Program-made: the position numbers and the translations under genes
Notes under the pieces: generated by a model
The model's input: only the letters and a program-made list of their open reading frames with translations
What the model was told of the DNA's origin: nothing
The model's database searches: none
Part shown: in pieces, positions 1-7,090 of the stretch
How positions within the stretch are numbered: position 1 is the first letter of the stretch
Layout: each line of letters opens with the position of its first letter
Origin: Phosphoribacter sp037045055
Lineage (GTDB): Bacteria; Actinomycetota; Actinomycetes; Actinomycetales; Dermatophilaceae
NCBI GenBank assembly: GCA_037045055.1
Contig: JBAOHJ010000002.1
Location: 124,001-188,000 of the forward strand
DNA length: 64,000 bases
Direction of reading: 5' to 3'

Positions 1-577
1 CCGCGACGACGACGAGCAGCGCGCCGGTCCACCGGAAGAACCGGCGCAGGTCGATCCGCACGGCGCCCAGGTAGATCGCCACGCCGAGGGCGGCGGCCAG
101 GCCGATGCCGACCACCCACCCCAGGACGGGGGCGGCCCCGGTGTCGCCGGTGCTCTGCACGGTGGCGAAGAAGAACAGGGCCGTCTCCAGGCCCTCCCGG
201 CCGACGCCGAGGAACGCGACGAGCGCCACGGCCAGCGGGCCGACGTCGAGGGCCCGCCCGAGGCGACCGGTGAGCTCGCCGGCCAGGTGCCGACCCGCGG
301 CGCGCATCCAGAAGACCATCCCGGTGACCAGGACGACCGCGAGCAACGAGGTCACCCCGGTGACCGTCTCCTGGGTGCGCTCGGACAGCTGCCGGGTGCC
401 GAAGGTCAGCAGGGCCCCGAGCAGGGCCGACAGCGCGACGGCCGTGCCGACCCCGATCCAGACCGAGCGCAGCGCGGCCCGCCGCCCGCTCTTGACGAGG
501 AAGGCCACGAGGATGACGACCACCAGCGAGGCCTCCAAGCCCTCGCGCAGCCCGATGACGGCGTTGCTCACGAACAC
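1..577 (-). CDS. efeU: FTR1/EfeU-type iron permease (left-truncated)
   Basis: Integral membrane permease of the FTR1/EfeU family, which moves iron across the cytoplasmic membrane, usually with EfeO and EfeB partners. The frame runs off the left edge, so only about the first 192 residues are visible. Two REGLE motifs, the iron-binding signature of the family, lie at residues 11-15 and 127-131, each inside a hydrophobic segment (REGLEASL, REGLETAL). I chose the GTG start at 577 because GGGGAG sits about 7 bases upstream and the first REGLE is then at the usual distance from the N-terminus. An iron-box-like inverted repeat lies just upstream, so iron repression is likely. efeO and efeB would be expected beyond the edge but cannot be seen. 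Confidence 0.88.
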   Translation of the reverse strand, partial: MFVSNAVIGLREGLEASLVVVILVAFLVKSGRRAALRSVWIGVGTAVALSALLGALLTFGTRQLSERTQETVTGVTSLLAVVLVTGMVFWMRAAGRHLAGELTGRLGRALDVGPLAVALVAFLGVGREGLETALFFFATVQSTGDTGAAPVLGWVVGIGLAAALGVAIYLGAVRIDLRRFFRWTGALLVVVA

Positions 578-591
578 GGCGCGCTCCCCAT

Positions 592-611
592 AAGTTAGGT
601 AACCCTAACTT
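592..611. promoter_or_regulatory. IdeR/DtxR-type iron box upstream of efeU
   Basis: Inverted repeat AAGTTAGG-TAAC-CCTAACTT with perfect 8-base arms, about 15 bases upstream of the permease start. The core TTAGG-N4-CCTAA matches the half-sites of DtxR/IdeR/DmdR iron-dependent repressor operators, and it is an AT-rich island in GC-rich surroundings. The implied control is repression of the iron permease when Fe(II) is plentiful. Confidence 0.75.
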
Positions 612-679
612 CACCGTAGCAGATCGGGACAGCACCCGCCGCGGTCGGGCCGCGCTCACCGTCGGCCGGGCATCGCCCG

Positions 680-1615
680 TTACCCGGGGGGGTCGGCTCC
701 CAGACCGGCCAGCCACTGCCGGGCGGCGGTGAAGTCGGCGTTCGAGGTGCCCTCGTCGACCACGCTGGACCGGCCGTCCGCCCGGGCGTAGGAGCCGAGG
801 AAGCGCACGTCCATGCACACCCGTTTGAGCCCGACGAGCGTCTCGCGCACCCGGTCGTCGGCCAGGTGACCCTCGAAGTCGATGGAAAAGCAGTACGACC
901 CCATGGCCTCGCCGGTCGGGCGCGACTCCAGGCGGGTCATGTTCACCCCGCGCACGGCGAACTGCTCCAGCAGCTCCAACAGCCCACCGGGGCGGTCGGT
1001 CAGCTGGTAGAGCACCACGGTGGTCTTGTCCCGCCCGGTCGCCGGCGGCATGGGCCCCGGCCGGGCGACGAGGGCGAACCGCGTCACCGCCGCCCCGTTG
1101 TCCCCGATCTGCTCGGCCAGCACGCGCAGGCCGAGGTTGGCGGCGGCCACCGGGGCACAGACCGCCGCGTCGAAGGGGGCCGTCGTGGCCTCGGCGAGGG
1201 CCTGGGCCGCCGCTGCCGTCGAGGGCGTCGGCACGTATGCCGCCCGCGGCAGGTTCTCCTCCATCCACCCCCGCACCTGCGCCCAGGCGTGGGTGTGCGT
1301 GCCGACCGCGTGGACCGACGGCAGCGGCATACCGTCGCGGGCGGCCAGGACGAAGGTGACGGGCACGAGCACCTCACCCACGATGCGTAGCTGCTCACCG
1401 ACCGACAGGGCGTCCAAGGTCGCGGTCACGCCGCCCTCGACGGAGTTCTCGATGGGCACCATCGCCTGGTCGATCGTCCCGGCACGCAGGGCCTTGAGCG
1501 CCGAGGCCACCGAGGTGAACGGCACGTGCTCGCCGTCCGCGGCCGGTGCCCACGACTGCAGGGCCATCTGGGCGAAGGTGCCCTCGGGGCCGAGGTAGCC
1601 GTACCGCGTGGTCAT
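680..1615 (-). CDS. pheA: Prephenate dehydratase
   Basis: Converts prephenate to phenylpyruvate in phenylalanine biosynthesis. The 311-residue protein has the monofunctional actinobacterial layout: a prephenate dehydratase domain from the N-terminal YLGPEGTF to about residue 190, with the catalytic TRF motif at 178-180, then an ACT regulatory domain from about 198 to 275 (DRPGGLLELL and ESRP at 230-233, the phenylalanine-binding features). Feedback inhibition by phenylalanine is expected for this architecture. The ATG start at 1615 overlaps the end of the upstream DCC-family gene by four bases, so the two are probably co-transcribed. Confidence 0.95.
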   Translation of the reverse strand: MTTRYGYLGPEGTFAQMALQSWAPAADGEHVPFTSVASALKALRAGTIDQAMVPIENSVEGGVTATLDALSVGEQLRIVGEVLVPVTFVLAARDGMPLPSVHAVGTHTHAWAQVRGWMEENLPRAAYVPTPSTAAAAQALAEATTAPFDAAVCAPVAAANLGLRVLAEQIGDNGAAVTRFALVARPGPMPPATGRDKTTVVLYQLTDRPGGLLELLEQFAVRGVNMTRLESRPTGEAMGSYCFSIDFEGHLADDRVRETLVGLKRVCMDVRFLGSYARADGRSSVVDEGTSNADFTAARQWLAGLGADPPG

Positions 1616-2022
1616 CGCCGCGGTCCTGGCCGCGCAGGCACCGCGTCGCCGCCCTGGCGGGCTCGCGGGTCGCAGGCGGGCGAGCCCCCCGGCAGGCGGT
1701 GACGGTGGTCGGCGACGAGGGCGTAACCCCGGCGCCCCAGCCGATCCAGCGCCCGGGAGCCCAGCAGCAGACCCACCGCGCGCACCGGCGCCGGCCCGGT
1801 CTGCAGGATCGCCGCCCAGGCCCGGTGACCCCAGACGATGCTGCCGTCCGTCCGGACGACCGGCATCTCGCGCAGCGCCCGGTCGCCGTCGATGCCCAAC
1901 GCGGCCAGGTCCGTGGCCTGGACGGACGCCCGATCGACCCGCACCCCCAGGGCCGGCACCCGCTCGGCCACCCGGGCGCAGAACCCGCAGTCGGCGTCGA
2001 CGAGCATGAGGGGTCGCTGCAT
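1612..2022 (-). CDS. DCC-family (DUF393) thiol-disulfide oxidoreductase-like protein
   Basis: Small 136-residue protein of the DUF393/DCC family. The diagnostic D-x-D-C-x-x-C motif is at residues 9-15 (DADCGFC, Cys12 and Cys15) directly after a short beta strand, as in thioredoxin-like folds. Members are annotated as putative thiol-disulfide oxidoreductases, but the physiological substrate is unknown. The C-terminal part is rich in Arg and Pro. It is first in a two-gene unit and overlaps the start of pheA by four bases. No functional link to phenylalanine synthesis is evident. Confidence 0.8.
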   Translation of the reverse strand: MQRPLMLVDADCGFCARVAERVPALGVRVDRASVQATDLAALGIDGDRALREMPVVRTDGSIVWGHRAWAAILQTGPAPVRAVGLLLGSRALDRLGRRGYALVADHRHRLPGGSPACDPRARQGGDAVPARPGPRR

Positions 2023-2163
2023 GACCGCGATTATCCCCGACGCGGTCGCGGCCCGGCGGGACCGTCGTGCCGGCAGCCGCCGACGGTGCCTGCGCGTGGC
2101 CGGGCCAGGCGGGTCGACCCCGGGGCGTCTGGGATGCCGGGGCCGCTAGGCTCGGGGCCCGCC

Positions 2164-2799
2164 ATGTCCTTCACGCTCGCCGTCGCGGCCACGGCCTTCG
2201 CGCTGATCTTCCCGGTCGAGTTCCCGGACAAGACCTTCGTGGCGACCCTGGTCCTGGCCACCCGCTACCCACCCCCGCTGGTCTGGCTGGGGGTGTCCTC
2301 GGCGTTCCTCGTGCAGACCGCGCTGGCGTGCACGGCGGGGGCGCTGCTCACCGCGTTCCCGCGCACCCCGATCGAGCTCGCCTCGGCGGTGCTGTTCCTC
2401 GTGGGTGGCGTGGTGCTGCTGCGGGGCGCCCGGCAGGCCGACGCCCACGAGGCGCAGACGGAGCAGCAGTTCCGCCAGCAGGCCGACCGTCGCGGTTCCG
2501 CCACCGGCATCCGGGCTGTGGGGACGAGCTTCCTGGTGCTGTTCCTGGCCGAGTGGGGCGACCTGTCCCAGCTGCTCACCGCCGGGCTGGTGGTGCGCTA
2601 CCAGCAGCCGCTGTCGGTCGGCGTCGGGGCGTTCCTCGCCCTGGCGACCGTGTCGGGGTTGGCGGCGCTGCTGGGGCGGGCGTTGTTGCGGCGGGTCCGA
2701 CTCGCGACGATCCGACGGATCGGCGGTGGCGTCTGCCTGGTCGTCGCGGGGTTGACCGTCCTGGGGCTGCTCGGGGTGCGAGTGCCCGTCCTGGGGTGA
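2164..2799 (+). CDS. TMEM165/GDT1 (UPF0016) family membrane transporter
   Basis: About 211 residues with six predicted membrane segments in two repeats, as usual for UPF0016/GDT1 proteins, which transport Mn2+ or Ca2+. The duplicated E-x-G-D-(K/R)-(S/T) motif is present but altered: EFPDKT at residues 19-24 in the first half and EWGDLS at 130-135 in the second. Between the halves is a charged Gln-rich loop (about residues 90-112) on the cytoplasmic side. The ATG at 2164 puts the first membrane segment at the N-terminus; the ribosome site is weak and an ATG at 2131 is an alternative. It is divergent from the DCC/pheA pair. Confidence 0.8.
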   Translation: MSFTLAVAATAFALIFPVEFPDKTFVATLVLATRYPPPLVWLGVSSAFLVQTALACTAGALLTAFPRTPIELASAVLFLVGGVVLLRGARQADAHEAQTEQQFRQQADRRGSATGIRAVGTSFLVLFLAEWGDLSQLLTAGLVVRYQQPLSVGVGAFLALATVSGLAALLGRALLRRVRLATIRRIGGGVCLVVAGLTVLGLLGVRVPVLG

Positions 2800-2820
2800 G
2801 CGCGTGGGGCTAGCGCAGGG

Positions 2821-3687
2821 CTAACGCAGGGTGACCTGGCGGCTGAGCAGCCCGTTGCGGGCCCGCCGCTGGTCGGCGTCCAGGGGGCGCCGTGAGGCGA
2901 TCGCCTCGTCCAGCCGCGGCGCCAAAAGCCCGACCGGGTCGGCCAGCGCGTCCGCGGACGCCTGCGGGTCGACCTCCCACACCGGCACCAGCAGCCCGCC
3001 GGCTCGGAAGGCCCCGAGCAGTCGCGAGTCGGGGGTGAGCCGACCGTGGTCGGCGGCCAGCAGCCGGGCCAGGCCGTCGGTGGCCTGGTCCTCGTCCGGT
3101 CCGAGCACCCAACGCACGTACGTCCGCTCACCGTGTCGGGTCCAGTAGACCGACGGCGCGCCCTCCACCCGGGCGGTGGGCAGCACCGCCGCGTTCGCCT
3201 GCTCCATCGAGGCCGTGGCCTGCTCGTCCAACTCCGCCTCGCCCACCCAGTAGTCGAAGCCCTGGTGGAGGGTGACCTGGAACGGCACCGCCGGGTCGAG
3301 GAGGTCCTGCAGGCGGGGCGTCGCGGCAGTGGTCGCCGGTGGCGTGGTCACGGCGGTGCCCGGCTCGGCCTCGGCGGCGGCCACGAGCGCCGCCGCGAGG
3401 TCCCGGCTGACGTCCCCGCCGGCGCTGCCCTGGGTGGCCACGAGGATCACCCCGTCGCCGCGGTGCAAGGCCGGCCAGGCCAGTGGCAGCATGGTCGCCA
3501 TGGTGACCGTGGGGCATCCCGGCACGCCGGGGACCGCCACCGCAGCGGTCGCCGCCGGCAGCAGCTCGCGCATGGCGACCCACTCGGTCTCGGCGGGCAG
3601 CCCCTCGAAGGGCCGGCGCACGTAGGGCGCCGGGGCCGGTCCCGCGTCCGTATGCCGCCTGCCGCGTTGCCGGCTCGCCTTGCCCAT
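2821..3687 (-). CDS. DUF5926 family protein
   Basis: 288-residue cytoplasmic protein with the basic N-terminus MGKASRQRGRR and the block PFEGLPAETEWVAMRELLPA that I associate with the actinobacterial DUF5926 family. No catalytic motif is recognisable; the protein is a mix of acidic and hydrophobic stretches without membrane segments and ends in QVTLR. The frame stays open far upstream, but the ATG at 3687 restores the typical N-terminus, while residues encoded upstream look like translated noise. It converges on the UPF0016 gene. Function unknown. Confidence 0.7.
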   Translation of the reverse strand: MGKASRQRGRRHTDAGPAPAPYVRRPFEGLPAETEWVAMRELLPAATAAVAVPGVPGCPTVTMATMLPLAWPALHRGDGVILVATQGSAGGDVSRDLAAALVAAAEAEPGTAVTTPPATTAATPRLQDLLDPAVPFQVTLHQGFDYWVGEAELDEQATASMEQANAAVLPTARVEGAPSVYWTRHGERTYVRWVLGPDEDQATDGLARLLAADHGRLTPDSRLLGAFRAGGLLVPVWEVDPQASADALADPVGLLAPRLDEAIASRRPLDADQRRARNGLLSRQVTLR

Positions 3688-3702
3688 GACCGGCCAGCCT
3701 AG

Positions 3703-3717
3703 TCCGACGCAGCGTCG
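3703..3717. terminator. Short GC hairpin between the DUF5926 and RsbW-like genes
   Basis: CCGACG-CAG-CGTCGG forms a perfect 6-base stem in the 125-bp gap downstream of the anti-sigma-like gene. No T tract follows, as is common for GC-rich genomes. It may end transcription of the upstream gene; the evidence is only the stem. Confidence 0.3.
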
Positions 3718-3812
3718 GCCCGCGCCCATCCTGAGCCGCAATGCCCCGCCGCCGAGCCGGCCTGCTGAGCCGGGCTGCGCCGCCGCCGGGCCGGGCCCGC
3801 CTGCCCGAGCGG

Positions 3813-4256
3813 TCAGTGACCGCGTCGGCGCGACGGCCCGCCCAGCGAGGCCCACACGGTGCGCCCGGCCTTGTCGTCGGTGACCCCCCACTCGTGGGCG
3901 AGACTGCGCACGATCCGCAGGCCCCGCCCGGCGGTGGACCAGAGGGCCGGTGGCGCGGGTCGAGGCGTGGAGGGGCCTCCGCCGTCGGACACCTCGACCT
4001 CCACCACCCCCGCCTTGGCACGCCACCGCACCCGGACCGTCCCGTCGGCGAGCGCGCGCGCATGCCGGATCGCGTTGCTCAACAGCTCCGAGACGACGAT
4101 CTCGGCCTCGTCGACGGTCTCGGGCCCGACCCCGAGCGACTGCAAGTCCTCGACGATGCTGCGTCGCACCTGGGGGACCGCCTGTGCGCTGCACGGCATC
4201 CGGACCACGCGGGGCGCCTCCGGATCGAGGTCGCGAACGACCGTCTCCGTGCTCAC
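3813..4256 (-). CDS. RsbW-like ATP-binding protein (anti-sigma factor / serine kinase fold)
   Basis: 147 residues covering one GHKL ATPase domain of the HATPase_c_2 type found in RsbW/SpoIIAB anti-sigma factors and many actinobacterial stand-alone regulators. N box ELLSNAIRHA, G1 box VSDGGG and G2 box GRGLRIVRSLAHEWGV are all intact, so ATP binding is expected. I prefer the GTG at 4256 because GAGG lies 8 bases upstream; a GTG at 4271 is possible. A sigma factor gene is divergent about 215 bp away, but nothing shows that the two interact. The likely role is regulation through partner binding or Ser/Thr phosphorylation. Confidence 0.82.
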   Translation of the reverse strand: MSTETVVRDLDPEAPRVVRMPCSAQAVPQVRRSIVEDLQSLGVGPETVDEAEIVVSELLSNAIRHARALADGTVRVRWRAKAGVVEVEVSDGGGPSTPRPAPPALWSTAGRGLRIVRSLAHEWGVTDDKAGRTVWASLGGPSRRRGH

Positions 4257-4470
4257 CTGCCACCTCGCCACTTGGGGTACACCTGGCCTGGGCCCCCGAC
4301 ACCGCCCGCACTAGACAGTAGGCCACCGGGCGGATGGGGTCGAGAGGGGTGCGGCAATTCGGTCGCCGCAGTCGAGACCGGGGGATCTCGACGAGGTCCC
4401 GGCGGTATGCCGCGCCGGTCCGACCGACACACTGGCCTCACACCGATCCGCGCCCGGACGTTGAAGGACC

Positions 4471-4953
4471 ATGCCACTGCCGCCGTTTCAGCGCCTCGTC
4501 GACGAGCACTGGCGCGACGTCAGCGGGTTGGCCCACGCGCTGGCCGGCCCGCACGACGGCGACGACGTCGCCCAGCAGGCGTGGACGCAGGCGTACGCGG
4601 CATACCCGTCGCTGCGCTCGGCGTCGAACCTGCGGGCCTGGCTGCTCACCGTCACCTACCGGTGCGCCATGGACCTGCACCGGGCCCGGGCCCGCCGCCC
4701 GGCGCCGATGGACCTGCAGGCGGCCCTCGACGCCCCGCAGCGCGCCGGTCCCCCGGCCGACGAGTCCCTGCCGGACGACGCGCTGTGGCGCCGGGTGGCC
4801 GCCCTGCCCGAGCGGCAGCGCCACGCCGTCGCCCTGCGCTATCTCGCCGACCTCGACCATGCCCGGATCGCCGAGACCCTCGGCACCACGGCGACGGCCA
4901 GCCGCCGCCTCGTCAGCGACGGCCTGGCCACCTTGCGGAAGGAACTGTCGTGA
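4471..4953 (+). CDS. Small sigma-70 family (ECF-like) RNA polymerase sigma factor
   Basis: 160 residues with region 2 in the first half (core helix around AHALAGPHDGDDVAQQAW, then RAWLLTVTYRCAMDL) and a region 4 helix-turn-helix in the second half (LPERQRHAVALRYLADL, then IAETLGTTATASRRLVSDGL). That is the ECF layout. There is no anti-sigma gene in the operon. The ATG at 4471 has AAGGA 5 bases upstream. Its stop overlaps the start of ogt (GTGA), so the two are translationally coupled, which suggests sigma-driven expression of alkylation repair or co-regulation by the same stress. Confidence 0.85.
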   Translation: MPLPPFQRLVDEHWRDVSGLAHALAGPHDGDDVAQQAWTQAYAAYPSLRSASNLRAWLLTVTYRCAMDLHRARARRPAPMDLQAALDAPQRAGPPADESLPDDALWRRVAALPERQRHAVALRYLADLDHARIAETLGTTATASRRLVSDGLATLRKELS

Positions 4954-5531
4954 CCGATCTCGTCCGGCGCCTGCGCCAGGCCCCCGCGGTGGGGCACCCT
5001 CCCACCTTCGCCGACGCCGAGGTCTCCTACCTCGTGCACGACACGCCGATCGGGCGGATGCTGTTGGCCTGCAGAGCCTCCGGGGCGCTGGTCGCGTCCG
5101 TGTTCGCCCCCTCGGTGCAGGCCGAGGACCGCGTGCTCGACCGTCTCGCGGCGACGGTGAGCCCTCGCGTCCTGCGCCTGCCGGCGAGCGTGGATCCGAT
5201 CCGCCGTCGACTGGACGACTACCTCGCCGGCCGGAGCCACGGGCTCGGCGTCGAGGTGGACTGGGCGCTGGCCAGCCCGTGGCAACACAGCGTGCTCGCG
5301 ACGCTGTCCGAGCGGGTCCCCTACGGCGCCCGCGCCAGCTACGGCCAACTCGCCGCGTGGGTCGGTCGCCCGCGCGGGGCGCGGGCCGTCGGGGCGGCCC
5401 TCGGGGCCAACCCGCTGTGCGTCGTGGTGCCGTGCCACCGGGTCGTCGGCGCGCGCGGAGCCCTCACCGGGTATGCCGGTGGGCTGGCGGCGAAGGAGCG
5501 GCTGCTCGAGCTCGAGGCTCCTCGGGCGTGA
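4950..5531 (+). CDS. ogt: Methylated-DNA-[protein]-cysteine S-methyltransferase
   Basis: Suicide repair protein that moves the methyl group from O6-methylguanine (and O4-methylthymine) onto its own cysteine. The 193-residue protein has the Ogt arrangement: a variable N-terminal domain, then the DNA-binding and active-site domain with ERVPYGARASYGQLA at about 121-135, GAALGANPL at 148-156 and the active site VVVPCHRVV with Cys162. The GTG start at 4950 overlaps the sigma factor stop by four bases. A strong inverted repeat straddles the stop codon and probably ends the operon. Confidence 0.93.
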   Translation: MTDLVRRLRQAPAVGHPPTFADAEVSYLVHDTPIGRMLLACRASGALVASVFAPSVQAEDRVLDRLAATVSPRVLRLPASVDPIRRRLDDYLAGRSHGLGVEVDWALASPWQHSVLATLSERVPYGARASYGQLAAWVGRPRGARAVGAALGANPLCVVVPCHRVVGARGALTGYAGGLAAKERLLELEAPRA

Positions 5532-5550
5532 CGAGGACGACACGCCCGAG
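5521..5550 (+). terminator. Terminator hairpin straddling the ogt stop codon
   Basis: Perfect 10-base stem: CTCGGGCGTG (5521-5530) pairs with CACGCCCGAG (5541-5550) across a 10-base loop. The ogt stop codon (5529-5531) sits at the edge of the loop. There is no T run, so this is a GC-hairpin-type terminator or mRNA 3' stabiliser for the sigma-ogt operon. Confidence 0.6.
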
Positions 5551-5572
5551 GACGTGCCGATCGGGCCACGGG

Positions 5573-5612
5573 TTGGTGGGCCCGACCGGTGCTCGGTAAA
5601 CTGAGCACCGGT
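5573..5612 (+). promoter_or_regulatory. Promoter with operator-like palindrome upstream of the 5637 gene
   Basis: ACCGGTGCTC (5585-5594) and GAGCACCGGT (5603-5612) are perfect 10-base inverted arms around the spacer GGTAAACT. A plausible promoter overlaps them: TTGGTG at 5573-5578, an 18-base spacer, and TAAACT at 5597-5602 (fits TAnnnT). A -10 inside a palindrome is the usual geometry of a repressor operator. The repeat could instead act as a second terminator after ogt, but it has no T tract and sits only 24 bp before the next start. Confidence 0.55.
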
Positions 5613-5636
5613 CATAGTGCCTTGGGAGGGACGCGC

Positions 5637-6098
5637 ATGACGACGTATCCGACGGTGCTCGACGCACCAGACGTGGCCGAGCTGGTCGAGAGGGTGGCTC
5701 GGGCCGACTACGAGCGGGCCCGGCGTCGCCGGCAGCCGGGGGGCTCGATCCTGCCCGGGTGGGACGACCGGGCCCCGCAGGAGCGCGCCGCGGCGCTGAC
5801 CGAGGTCGAGCCGCAGGTCCTCGCTGCTCTCGAGGCGTTGGTGGACATGGGGTTCGCCGTGGTCCCCGAGGCCTGGACCGGGCTCTCGCTGAGCTACGTG
5901 CACCCGCCCGCCCAGTCGGACTGGCGGTCGGACGGTCGCGATCCCGGCGCCGAGCCGCTCAAGCTCGACACCGTGACCACGGCGGCCGAGGCGGTGGTCA
6001 AGGGCGCCGGGCAGGCCGCCGTCAGCGTGGCGATGGCCTCGATCGACCAGGTCCGCTCGGTCGGCCGTAAGGTCACCAAGCGCATCCACGCCGCGTGA
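5637..6098 (+). CDS. Hypothetical protein (153 aa)
   Basis: I do not recognise this protein. It is 153 residues, soluble, acidic in the middle, with a basic stretch RARRRRQPGG near residue 30 and an alanine/valine-rich C-terminal part (TTAAEAVVKGAGQAAVSVAMAS) that could form an amphipathic helix before the basic end RKVTKRIHAA. The ATG at 5637 has a strong ribosome site, GGGAGGG at about 5625. It is a single-gene unit whose promoter overlaps a palindrome, so it is probably under a specific repressor encoded elsewhere. Confidence 0.65.
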   Translation: MTTYPTVLDAPDVAELVERVARADYERARRRRQPGGSILPGWDDRAPQERAAALTEVEPQVLAALEALVDMGFAVVPEAWTGLSLSYVHPPAQSDWRSDGRDPGAEPLKLDTVTTAAEAVVKGAGQAAVSVAMASIDQVRSVGRKVTKRIHAA

Positions 6099-6157
6099 CG
6101 GCCGCGGGCGCGCAGACGCCCGCGGCCCCGCGAGGACCGTTGCCCTAGCGTGTCGGC

Positions 6158-6997
6158 ATGGACGTTCTCGCCGCGGCATACCTGCGCCGCCTGGGCGTCC
6201 CCGACCCGGGGCGCCCGTCCGCGACGAGCCTGCGTGTCCTGCAGCGGGCCCACCTCGACCGGGTCGCCTACGAGACCGTCGGCATCGCCGTGGGACGCCC
6301 CGTCGGCATCGAGCCCGTCGAGGCGGCGACCCGGATCGTCGCCGGATGGGGCGGCTACTGTTACCACCTCAACGGCGCGTTCGCCTGGCTGCTCGGACAG
6401 CTCGGGTATGCCGTCACCCGGCACGTCGGGGGCGTGCAGTTCCCGGGCAGCCCCGCCGCCGCCGACGGCAACCACCTGGCGCTCACCGTCGAGGTGTCCG
6501 GCCGGCGCTGGCTGGTCGACGTCGGCCTCGGCAACGGTCCGGCCGAGCCGATCGCGTTGCAGGAGAGCGTGGTCCGGCAGGCCGGGTTCGTCTACGGCGT
6601 GCGCCGGTCCGACGACGTCGCGGGATGGCGGCTCGAGCAGGACCCGCGCCTGCGGGCCTATCCGGGGATGGACTTCGAGGACCGGCCGGCGGTGACCGAG
6701 CGCTTCGCGCCCATGCACGTGCGGCTCTCGAGCGACCCGTCCTCGGTGTTCGTCACCTGGGTGACCGTGCAGCGGCGCACTCCCGCCGCGGTGCGCACCG
6801 CCAAGAACTGCCTGTTCGTGCAGGTGGACGGCGACGGCGAGCATCGCCGGGTCCTCGACACGCCCGCGCTCTACTTCCGCACCCTGCGCGACGAGCTGGC
6901 GTTCGACCCGGCCGACCTGCTGGCCTGCGAACGCAGCGCCCTGTGGGAGCGCATCTGGGGCTCGCACCAAGCCTGGGTGGCCGCCCGGGGGCGCTGA
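6158..6997 (+). CDS. nat: Arylamine N-acetyltransferase
   Basis: Transfers acetyl (or propionyl) from CoA to arylamines and hydrazines; in mycobacteria the enzyme is linked to lipid metabolism and isoniazid acetylation. The 279-residue length is typical. The Cys-His-Asp triad is visible as Cys68 in GWGGYCYHLNGAF, His106 in GNHLALTV and Asp121 in WLVDVGLGN, close to the canonical 69/107/122 numbering. The C-terminal domain ends with the usual region around ELAFDPADLLA. It stands alone between the hypothetical gene and the thiolase. Confidence 0.92.
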   Translation: MDVLAAAYLRRLGVPDPGRPSATSLRVLQRAHLDRVAYETVGIAVGRPVGIEPVEAATRIVAGWGGYCYHLNGAFAWLLGQLGYAVTRHVGGVQFPGSPAAADGNHLALTVEVSGRRWLVDVGLGNGPAEPIALQESVVRQAGFVYGVRRSDDVAGWRLEQDPRLRAYPGMDFEDRPAVTERFAPMHVRLSSDPSSVFVTWVTVQRRTPAAVRTAKNCLFVQVDGDGEHRRVLDTPALYFRTLRDELAFDPADLLACERSALWERIWGSHQAWVAARGR

Positions 6998-7090
6998 CCG
7001 CCGCGCGGACGCGATGCCGGGGCCCAGCCACGGCCTCCCCCCGTGCACCTGCGCGCACCGGCATACCGCGGTCCCGGCACAATGGCGGGC

